This document shows positions 55,049 through 64,000 of a stretch of 64,000 nt of DNA, piece after piece (position 1 is the stretch's first letter; each line of letters opens with the position of its first letter). The position numbers and the translations under genes were made by a program. Source of the DNA: Aspergillus flavus (taxonomy: Eukaryota; Ascomycota; Eurotiomycetes; Eurotiales; Aspergillaceae); the NCBI RefSeq assembly GCF_009017415.1, contig NC_092405.1, forward strand, positions 4,588,001-4,652,000, written 5' to 3'. Below the pieces are notes generated by a model. That model was given only the letters and a program-made list of their open reading frames with translations, made no database searches and was not told where the DNA came from.

Positions 55049-56669
55049 ATGGGCTCTTCATCCCGTCCATGGTACCGTATTCGGTGGTTCGCTGACGAGG
55101 ACACACCTGAGGAACGACGACTGATCGTGAAACTTGACCTCCTCATCGTCCCTTATGCCTTCCTAGCTTACTGGGTGAAATATATCGACCAGGCTAACAT
55201 CAGTGGGTTTTTCGTTCTCCTGACTGTGTCACTCGTAGATTAATGGTTTTAGATAATGCCTACGTCTCTGGAGTTAAAGAGGACCTCAACCTGCAGGGCA
55301 ATGATTTGGTTCAGCTGCAAACCATGTACACTGTTGGGGCCGTCGTGGGGCAGATACCTTTTGTCTACCTATTTACTAAACTGCCCATTTCCTGGTTGAT
55401 TCCGATCTTGGATATCGCGTGGGGTGTCTTCACATTATTGCAATTCCGAGCAAGTTCCTTCGGCGAGCTAGCAGCTTATCGATTTCTTGTCGGATGGTTT
55501 GAAGTATGTCGTCCTCTATTTGTTGTAAACCAATGCTGACTACCAGGCCGCCTTCTTTCCCGGAATGCACTACATATTCGGTAGGCCTTTCCATTGAGCA
55601 AAGTTAGCATTTCAACTGACATGTACAGGTGCCTGGTATCGTGGGGATGAAATCGCCCGTCGGGGTGGCTGTTTCTATGTCGGCCTCACACTGGGAACTC
55701 TCACAGCCAGTCTGATCCAATCCGGCGCATCAGCCCGACTTGATGGCGTGCATGGTCTCGCCGGTTGGCGATGGATGTACATTGTTTGCGCTATCATCAC
55801 CATCCCAATCGGAATTCTAGGTTTCTTCATCCTGCCCGGCACCCCCGACAAGCCCAATCGCATGGTACTGCGGCGCAAAGACGTTGATCTCGCAAAGTCG
55901 CGACTTGCCAGAGCCGGCCATGGCTTCAATCCTGGATTCCAATGGCGGGCTGTGATTAACATTGCTCGCAATTGGAAGTTCTGGGCGATGCTTCTGTTGG
56001 ACATCTTCTTCTGGAATGGCTCTTTGAATACCACTGCAGGTGGATACTTGCTCTGGCTGAAAAGTCTGAATAGGTTCTCAACAGCGCGGCTGAATGAGCT
56101 GTCTGCTATTTCACCCGCTCTCGGTATGTTCTACACGTTGTTCATCTGTTTCGCGTCAGATCTCGTGCTGGGACCAGCCTGGGCCATCACTGTCTCGCAT
56201 CTCTGGAACATCATCGGTTTGGTCATTTTAGTAGTTTGGAACGTTCCTGAGTCTGCTAAATGGTTTGCCTTTCAAACGACCTATGCGGCCGTGGCGATGT
56301 CGAGTGTGCTATACGGTTGGATCAACAGTGAGTTGCGGGCATCACCAGTGGAACGGTCGTTGGCGCTGGTTATCACCAACACGATTGCGCAGTCGACGAC
56401 AGTGTGGACGCCGTTGTTGGTTTTTAAGACAGTCGAAGGACCACGCTTTACCAAGGGATATTCATTTACATTGGCGAGTGCGATCTGTCTGATTGCGACG
56501 GCGCATTTGATCCAGTACTTTCTCAAACGGGAAAGGCACGTTTCTCACTCCAGTTTCCGAATTGAGTAACTTTGCTAACGAACATTGCAGAAAAGAGCAA
56601 AACGCCCAAACCGACGGGGAGAGTTCGATCGAAACTCCAGTGCAGGTGCAAACGAAAGTTAGCGTGTAG
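55049..56669 (+). CDS. DAL5/ACS-type MFS transporter (pantothenate/allantoate-like)
   Basis: Exons 55049-55202, 55253-55503, 55547-55580, 55629-56535 and 56591-56669 give 474 residues. The N-terminal KLDLLIVPYAFLAYWVKYIDQANI and the following NAYVSG block, the PGMHYIFGAWYRGDE block and the WFAFQTTYAAVAMSSVLYGWINS block are typical of anion:cation symporters related to Fen2/Liz1 and Dal5. It should be a plasma-membrane proton symporter of a small organic acid or amide. The last intron begins with GC (GCACGT...TGCTAAC...GCAG), and splicing is needed to reach the polar C-terminus. I chose the ATG at 55049 over the one at 55016 because the latter lies only ten bases after the TATA-like box at 55000. 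Confidence 0.88.
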
Positions 56670-57607
56670 GTGACAATTGTTCACTACGATGTATGCGATC
56701 TATCACGCAATCCGACCCCGCGAAGATGGCATTTTTTCGCCCCACCATTAAGGAATCTGCATCGGCAATTATACATGTTGTCTATAATGGAGGAAATGAC
56801 GACTTCTGATCCCTGTCATGCGTGAGATAATACCCCAATGGCGACAACATTCATTAAGTATACCAATATTCAGGTATATTCAACAACCAGTAGAGAGAGC
56901 GGTAAATCAGAAGGATTATCACCATGAGCAACATACAAACCTATAAACCAAGGCAGATACTACGACGAGCTTCTGGCAGGCCAACGATAGGGCACTTATC
57001 GCCCATTCAATGGAAAGCAATCAATCAATGTCGTCCCCGGTGATTTCCACTGACTTTGCTCATGAGATAGCACCCCAAAAGATAAATCTGCCGCTGAACA
57101 CACTCTGACATACTGAATTGGGATATCTGGGAGTTGTAGTATTGTAAAGTAACCAGCAGTATCCCACTGAATCTTCGTTTTCTTCGAATGTTGGGATTAG
57201 GTGACTCCGACTTGGGGTTGGAACAACCATCCCAAGAGCTCCCTCTTTGATGTATTGTCACGTAAAAGGCCGGTCTTTTCCCAGTTATGGCCATTCTGTT
57301 GTAGAGGTGGACCCGATGGTGGAATGGAGATTGGCTGAACAAAGCTAAGGACCGTGTATCATATCATACATTGATCTGTTCACTTGCAGGCGGCTAAGAG
57401 GTATAAATTGAAAGATTATCTGACCGAGGATATAATAGCCGTCTTATAGTCCAATCTTCATCTAGAGACGAGGAATATATATCAGACGCTTATAAGATAT
57501 GGATAAATTGATTAGAGTGGCACTTATAGATAGAATGCAGGAATTAGCCTAGGCCTAACTCCGACTCAGGCATCACTTGCAAATCAATTCACAGCAGATA
57601 TAAATAA
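56670..57607. other. Intergenic, convergent 3' ends
   Basis: About 940 bases. No gene recognised. Confidence 0.5.
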
Positions 57608-59434
57608 TTAATCGACAAATGGTAATACTTCAAGCCACTCCTTCCACTCCTCTTCATTTCTTGCCTCACGCTGCAGAAACCTCTCCACTCCCTCATCTAG
57701 CTGTTTCCTCGACAGCTCATAATCCTGTTCATTCACCCTCCCATCCCAATGCTTAAAGCACCCCGTGTCGCTGGTAAACTCCTCCATGAGCCTCACGCCT
57801 TGAGCCCACAGTTCCACATCTCGCTCCTGCTCCTCAACTTCATCTGCTGAGAACTGCAACGGGCAAGGTATTGATGAAGCTCCATCCGAGTCTTGCCCGA
57901 CAATACTCGGCCACTCCTTTTGTATGTCTCTGAGAAGACTGTTGAGGCATGGCTCATAATCCATTATCGTCAACCCCGGGATAACACTGACTTGATGCCG
58001 AAGTGTCTTTTGGCCCTGAATAGCTTCGAAGACAACGGGGTTGATTTGTCGTGACCGCGCGAGGTAGAGATTATGTAGTGTCTGTGCTTGGTGCAGTACT
58101 TTTGCTTTCTGCTGTTCCACTGGGTTCAAGGACTCAAAATTCTCGGGTAGACGGACCTTGCCTAATGTTTCGGGAAGAGGACCGTTGTATTCCAAGAACG
58201 CTGGACGGGTGGCCTGGGTGAAGAGAGGAAAAAGGCTTACAGATTGCCAGTCAATGATCCCCAGAATCCGAGTTGGCTCCTTAGGATCGACGAATATATT
58301 TTGCAAGTTCAAATCCCCGTGCCAGAGAACAGATGCGTGGGTAGCAGAATTCTCCGGAAGGGTGTAAGGGGCTACCTTGAGGTAATTATGAAGTGTTGAA
58401 AGTTTTTTTGCGGCGATGGGTTGGTATTGTCGCGGTCCGTAGAATAGGCCTTCTGGCATCAATGGATACTTTAGTTCGCTCTTTACAGTCGCGATTTCCC
58501 TTTTTGCAACTGCCTTCGCGAACTCTACAACTGAGGTCCCTGAGCACAGATATAATTAGCAGATATAACATGTTCACGGAAACTGTAAAGACACTTACAC
58601 GGCCCACGATCAATGTCCAATGACCCTCTTCCAAAGTCGAAGAACGTACGATGATTTGTCGGTCCAATCGCGAACTTAGTGCTCTGTACCTCATTGCCAC
58701 TGTTGTCAACATACAAGGATAATGTGTCAACGCTCGAATGAAGATCATCCTTGTAGTACAAGCTTCCAAAACCGTTGAACTTTGTCGCGGCAAGTGTCTT
58801 TTCAAAGTCAACAACTTGCAACACAAGCTGGGCTCTCTGCTTTCCTTTCAGTGAGTCCCAAACATCGCTGAGCATTACACCAGGCTGTTTCTCCATTAAA
58901 ATATACTCAGCGCCAACGGGGCTACCAGTTGCTCTGGAGCTCCATGCATAGACCTGCGGAACAGGCAAGTTCAAACCATTCCGTAACTGCGGGGGGTCAG
59001 TGAGAGATAAGAAAGGTGAAACGAAGGGTCAGCTGGTGGAACAATCTCACAAAGTCCATAGTTGCAACCTCACTTGCCGTTGTGAAGTGAGGTCGACCGG
59101 CGTTAGGATTGGGTAATTTGGCAACTATTTCGTGTCCATTATCCATAGTCAGTAGAAAGACTTTATTGTACTGGCCCTCAGAAGTTTTCAGAACTCGAGC
59201 GCAGGATTGTGCTGCAACAACAGAAGCAGCGATGCCCAGGAGCTCTTGGAGCTCGAACTTAACGTAACGACACGCAACTTGCTCCTGCTCGCGCCAGAGC
59301 CATCGACCTGACGTAAACCGCCTGAGTGCGTCAATGTCATCTTCTGTATCTGAGATTGTGAGCTTCCTGGGACTCTGAGCTAGTGCACATTAATTTGCTT
59401 TACCTTTCACATTCGACAGAGTTTGATGCATCAT
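57608..59434 (-). CDS. APH/AIM9-like kinase-fold protein
   Basis: Exons 59434-59404, 59349-59051, 58986-58599 and 58539-57608 give 549 residues with consistent phases. The fold is that of fungal APH-domain proteins related to AIM9: NKVFLLTMDNGHEIVAKLPNP (N-lobe lysine), TTASEVATMDFLRNGLNLPVP, the catalytic loop WHGDLNLQN (His313, Asp315) and the metal-binding IIDWQS. RGPWTSVVEF is rebuilt across the third intron as in relatives. AIM9 is mitochondrial in yeast; the N-terminus here is short and shows no obvious targeting signal. The substrate of these proteins is unknown. It is the nearest gene to the cyclase, on the same strand, but nothing shows that they belong together. Confidence 0.85.
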
Positions 59435-60138
59435 GTGTTGATCAGCATGGAAATAGCGTCTTATCAAGCTACAACCGAAGAACAAACCGGGAGGCGGCGC
59501 AGTATTTAGGACATTTTTAAATGTAGCCACTGGGAAGGCCCTCATGGTATGTGCCCGAGGTCAAAGGTTATGATGTGGATGTGAGCGTTCGACGAGAGAA
59601 CGGGACTGGGGTCACTGGACAGACGCAAGGCGTATTCCGGCCTAAGCATTTTAGGATTATTTATGTAAGCAATGAATTATAACGTTAGCTAACTAATATG
59701 AAAACCTTGGCCACGCGGAGAGTCATATACATCGTAGCAGTGACACGACTCGGTATATAAACAATGGGATGAGCTTATAGCACAGACACAATGGTATAGA
59801 ATATATAAGATCACTTATTCATATACTTAATGTTAGGTCTTCGTCATCAATTCCATATTATAATTAATAGCTATACTTATAGTCTCATTATCTCTGTATA
59901 TAAATTATATCCCTAACAGCCAGTCTCAAGTAACATGTTATGTTCAGCTACTCCAGCTGTAGCGAGGCCTAGTACTGCATACGTATACCGTCTGAATCAG
60001 AGAAGCTTATCGTCACCATATTTCTGCGTATACAGAGCAATGGCCCTGATAGGAAAAGAGTAGATATAGTTGTAATAGAATAGTTGACTGTAAAAGAAAT
60101 CATGAGGGTCCAATCTCATTCTTCAGTAGGGCCATGAC
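59435..60138. other. Intergenic, AT-rich
   Basis: About 700 bases between the cyclase 3' end and the AIM9-like start. No gene recognised. Confidence 0.5.
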
Positions 60139-62542
60139 TTACCAGGTGAAAATGCCTGCTCCCACACCTGCTTCCTGCTCCCATTCACCACTTGGCTTTT
60201 GTCGGCTCATTATAAGCCGAATCCCTCGCCTGATCGGCTCAGGATCGGGATAGTCGGCGTAGATTAGTGCCATACAACACCAAGCCGTCTGCACCACGTG
60301 GGAAGATTCTGCCTGGATATAAGTCTTCTTCATAATGGACTGTGCATTGTTTAGCTTGGCATGATTTACTTGGATAAATAGTTAAATGGCCTACCTCAAT
60401 AGTTTCCCCCCATCCGCCGTCCTCCTTTTGCTTGTCAAGGATAAAGTCGCACCCCCGTTTGACAACAGCATGGTTTTCATATGTTTCGTTGGCACAGTGA
60501 AGTGCCTCCATGGCAAAAAAGGCACCGTAAGTGTAAGCAATCCCCCAGGACGCAAGCCAGCCTCCATCGATCTGTTGATTTTGATGGATAAAGCGAACAC
60601 CACGGTCGATGGCGTTCACCACCTCCTCTGCTCGGTAGCTGCTATCACGTTCTCTGAAGAGGCTCAGTGCAGTGATGCATGAAGAGGTGGTTTCGGTGTA
60701 ATCGTATTCCGTCATTACGTTGGCAAAAAGCTCGGTCCCATTCAGATGTTCCAAGAAAGGGCCACTGCGAATGGGCTCGAAGGAGCTATATCCTCCAGAT
60801 GCATTTTGGATCATGAGCATATGATCGATTGCCAGCCGGATGTTTTTCTCGGTGCTAAGGCGAGGGATGTTCGTTTGACTTTCAACGAGCAAAATTGCCT
60901 TCAATGCTTCTCCAGTACAGTCTGAACAAGTTGATCCATGATATCTCGTGGTGAACGGCCATCCACCTAAGCGACTAGGGCGATGGCACGGAGGTGAGTC
61001 AGGCCAGTCATCAAGGAACTGTTGCTCGAGCAGGAATTTGTAAGCATCTTCCGTGCAACCTCTCAGGTCAGGATGGTCTGAAACCCCTGATATTACGAGG
61101 GTTTGAAGGGCGAAAGATGTATTCCAAGTGTGTGCACCATGAATGCTCTGGACTTGCATCCCCTGTGGACTGAACCAAAGATATTCAAGAGTTCTTTCTT
61201 GACTTTGTTTCAGCTTCTTAGAGTTGGGCCCTTCCTCGCAATAGAACACAATCATATTCAAGAAACAGTCTAGACTGATCAATCCAGTACCGTTGAAAGT
61301 ATTATCTGACGCCTTGATGATTTCCAAAGCTCTTCGCTCAGCACTTACAGCCAGAACTCTCGGGCGCAGCCATGGATTCCACACGTTGGACAACGCCCAG
61401 CTAGCTGTGCGTAGAACGCGGCTCTGCGGCTGATGACGCTCACACTCGAGGACGCATCCCTGCAGAGAAGCAAATTTGATAGACGAATATGGCTCAGTGA
61501 ATATTTCTGTTCTGATTTCGTCCAGAAGAGGGTTTGATGGCATGGTGAACCTTTTACTGGAGAGGTAGCACATTGGTAAATAAACCTGGCGTACAATGTT
61601 ATACCATCTCCATGGACTGATGGGTGTCCATTCAGGGAGAAGCCTTCGTATTTTGAGAGATATCGTTAGTAGATGGTAGGTCATTCGGGAAGAAACCAGG
61701 GAGAAAAAGAGGGAGAACGAAGTCATACCAGAGTTCGACGGGATAGGGGTCAGTTCCTTCCCACCCATACAAGCCAAGAAGAGAGAGCCAGAACTTCGCC
61801 CAGCTGGGTAGGTACACGGCACCGCCCATTTCCAAGAAGCATGCTCTTGCTTTGATGAGATGCTTCTCATCAGAGGGAATGCCCATTAGGCGCAGAGCAA
61901 CATAGATCAACATGGTGCCCATGAGCGTGGTCTTCCCTCCTATATGCGTGGGAAACCCACCGTCCGTTGGGTCCTGAATTGTGAAAAGATAATTGGCTAA
62001 CTCAATGGCATAAGCTTCGTCAATCTCAGCACCAGTGATGTACCAAGACATGATCAGCATCGGAGTTACAAAGACAATACATTTCAAGTCATCCGCCCAG
62101 CAACCACGTCCAGCGACCTGGAGACGGCTATGGAATCGGAGACCATTGGAGATAGATTGAGATGGGCTCTTTGTTGCTTCAGAATCTGGAATTGCCTGGC
62201 AGTTACTTAGCATTGTACTCATTCTGCGAGGCTGGGAGGTTCTAACAAACAAGTAACAAACAGGAGAGACAGAGAATGAATATGGGTTTATGCACAAACC
62301 AGAGGAAGTCCAAGAAAGAACCGTGAAACCAAATCCTGTGGTCTAGAATCTCGTTCATTCTGAGTGTTCAGGTATTTCCACTTCAAACGTCCAAGGTCCT
62401 TTTCGACAACCAGACGCCATGCCTCGCGATCAGTGGTGCAGGCCGAGAATGGGGGTTTCCCATCCTCGATATCCTCTTGGGCATTTAGGTGATTCTTGAT
62501 CCTGAGGGCGTGCTTGTTAGATGACGCGAACTTGTGATTCAT
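60139..62542 (-). CDS. Oxidosqualene cyclase (triterpene synthase, lanosterol/protostadienol-synthase-like)
   Basis: Exons 62542-62300, 62195-61729, 61643-60395 and 60339-60139 give 719 residues, close to the usual 730. Family blocks are continuous: WKYLNTQNERD near the N-terminus, MSWYITGAEIDEAYAIELANYLF, YVALRLMGIP, WAKFWLSLLGLYGWEG, HGAHTWNTSFALQTL, and QW-type repeats such as DGGWLASWGIAYTYGAFFAMEAL and KEDGGWGETIE. The protonating motif reads SDCTGEALKAIL with Asp478, that is DCTGE instead of the usual DCTAE, which places it with oxidosqualene rather than squalene-hopene cyclases. With a divergent P450 888 bases away, a role in a fungal triterpenoid pathway is more likely than housekeeping sterol synthesis, but ERG7 itself cannot be excluded by sequence alone. 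The exact product is unknown. Confidence 0.9.
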
Positions 62543-63430
62543 GTTGTGTATATTCTACCTCGGACGGGGAAAGAAGGAGGCCTATGGGAGTGTTCGAGGT
62601 CTTTGGAATGAGCGTGGCGGCATGCTCGATCTTATAGAATGAAAGAAAGCTCAACGGGATGTTGCATCTTAGGACCGACGTATACGAATTGCAGTGTATA
62701 TATGAAAACGGCAACTGAATCTACTACATACAAGCTGTAAGGTTTCAAGCGTAATCGTCATGACCTACTGTCATGTTACATGATGGAACGTCTTGGAGCG
62801 GAAATCAATACCGAAGAGCTACGTGTACACAGGAGAATGCTCTAAGCGATGTTGCAATTAGTCTATTGGGTAATTTAGAGCTACGTGTACACCTTTGGGT
62901 AGCAATCCCTTCGGAATCAATGTGTTTCGAGCGAAGGAATTCTACAGGTCGGCAATGAATATCTTGTTTTCGGGTGATATGATGTGTCTCAGGGAGTCGT
63001 ACACTTGCCAGCTCATCCCCCCACCCTCTCCCACCCAAAAGCCCAGTGTATCTAGATCTCTAGACTCTACAATTTTGTGCGGTAATACAACCTTCTTGCT
63101 GCATGCGGATAAGATTGGTGCTCGTCCACGGAATTGGGATACCGTTTAGCTGTTTCAAACTTTAAAGTTATGTCATGTCAACTTTGTACTTTTGTAATCA
63201 ATTGATCTACGGTTCGGGTGAAAATCCAAGCGCGTGAGGTTGCATGTCAGCGACAGGAATGTTCGCATTCCAGATTTCCATTTGCGTTGCTCACATCCGT
63301 AAGGCAACCAGTTAGCAATGTTCAGACCCTTTTGCCTCTTTGCTACAGCCATTCGGATTGTGATCAGGATTAGAAGATAGAACGAAATCACGTATTTTCG
63401 ATATTTTCTAACACTAATATCCTCCCACGT
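62543..63430. other. Divergent promoter between cyclase and P450
   Basis: About 890 bases without a recognised gene. A nonamer GCTACGTGTACAC repeats at about 62818 and 62880, separated by about 62 bases, and could be a shared regulatory element. Confidence 0.5.
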
Positions 63431-64000
63431 TTGGAGGATTTCTCTCATATGATGTTGAACAGCATCAATATTCCGCAGAACGCCATATCATGGGCAGTGG
63501 CATGTGCGGCAGCTGTATGTTTACCCTGTACACCTTGCGCGCTTCTCTCTAATCAAAACAGGCCACCTTTTGCCTTGCGAGCAGCGTTGTCTATAACATA
63601 TTTTTCCACCCGCTCGCCAGGTATCCTGGTCCGCTATCTCACGCCGCCTCACGCGTCCCGTACTTTATCCGCGTATTCAAGGGCACTCTTCCGTTTGATA
63701 TGCTGGACTTCCACACACGCTACGGTGATGTGGTTCGTATCGCCCCGGATGAGCTAGCCTTCTCTCACCCGGACGCATGGAAGGACATTATGGGCCACAG
63801 CAAGGGAGGCTTGTATCTAGAAAAGGCTAGTTGGTTCTATCGACCTCTTGAATATGACCCACCACATATTTTCAACGAGGGTCGCCAAGCACACAGTCTT
63901 TTGCGTCGGCAATTGGCTCATAGCTTCTCAGACAAGGGGATGAGAGATCAGGAGCCAATGATCCGGGGGTATGTTGATCTTTTACTACAGAGGCTGCGCG
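63431..64000 (+). CDS. Cytochrome P450, 5' part only
   Basis: The first exon (63431-63514) and a 47-base intron (63515-63561) lead to an open frame to the window edge. The N-terminus is hydrophobic (membrane anchor), then comes the proline-rich hinge HPLARYPGPLSHAAS, FHTRYGDVVRIAPDELAFS, and the C-helix region EGRQAHSLLRRQLAHSFSDKGM with the HSxxRRxLxHxFS pattern of fungal P450s. The haem-binding cysteine lies outside the window. An ATG at 63449 is an alternative start. It is divergent from the oxidosqualene cyclase and is a good candidate for oxidising its triterpene product. Confidence 0.85.

Noticed and set aside
60139..62542. Squalene-hopene cyclase
   Set aside because: The catalytic motif is DCTGE, of oxidosqualene type, not DXDDTA.

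Overview
This window is nuclear DNA of a filamentous ascomycete, most likely an Aspergillus- or Penicillium-type Eurotiomycete. The genes carry short introns (43 to 104 bases) with GT(A/G)NGT donors and CTRAC-like branch points. They encode typical fungal families: Zn2Cys6 regulators, DAL5-type and monocarboxylate-type MFS carriers, a Prm10-type protein, an APH/AIM9 kinase-fold protein, an HMT1-type ABC transporter, a NACHT-ankyrin receptor and an oxidosqualene cyclase. I saw no rRNA, tRNA, CRISPR array or intact transposon.

Region 1 (1-15.7 kb) looks like a catabolic block. It holds a sugar MFS transporter (partial), a cytosolic GH3 beta-glucosidase with a PA14 domain, a Zn2Cys6 regulator, a secreted arylsulfatase, an isochorismatase-like hydrolase, a regulator with two C2H2 fingers plus a Zn2Cys6 cluster, an MBL-fold hydrolase and a monocarboxylate-type MFS carrier. 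The 8-mer CCGGTGGG/CCCACCGG occurs seven times in its intergenic DNA, once in one coding region, and I found it nowhere else in the window. I infer a co-regulated pathway, possibly for a sulfated glycoside: desulfation outside the cell, uptake, glucoside cleavage inside, then processing of the aglycone.

Region 2 (15.7-33.4 kb) has an intact Prm10-like gene, then an accessory stretch with broken genes. These are an unrecognised four-exon gene with one in-frame TAG, a bZIP pseudogene, an AT-rich relic of a DHA2-type MFS carrier and an F-box-family relic. Almost all premature stops are TAA or TAG, several exactly where the family has glutamine. An intact NLR-like gene (PNP_UDP-NACHT-ankyrin) with almost identical 99-base repeats and an intact NmrA-like gene lie among them.

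Region 3 (33.4-54 kb) holds the most unusual proteins. There is an intronless domesticated reverse transcriptase of the rvt class whose linker contains an exact ten-residue copy of the histone H3 tail. There is an astacin-type metalloprotease fused to H-type lectin repeats, a three-exon F-box protein, a 1307-residue kinase-glycosyltransferase-kinase fusion followed by an HMT1-type ABC transporter on the same strand, and a small conserved gene with an early TAA.

Region 4 (55-64 kb) contains a DAL5-type MFS transporter with a GC-AG intron, an APH/AIM9-like protein, an oxidosqualene cyclase and, divergent from it, the 5' part of a cytochrome P450. The last two suggest the edge of a triterpenoid cluster. 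All exon structures were deduced by eye from splice signals, reading frame and family recall; none is confirmed by transcripts.
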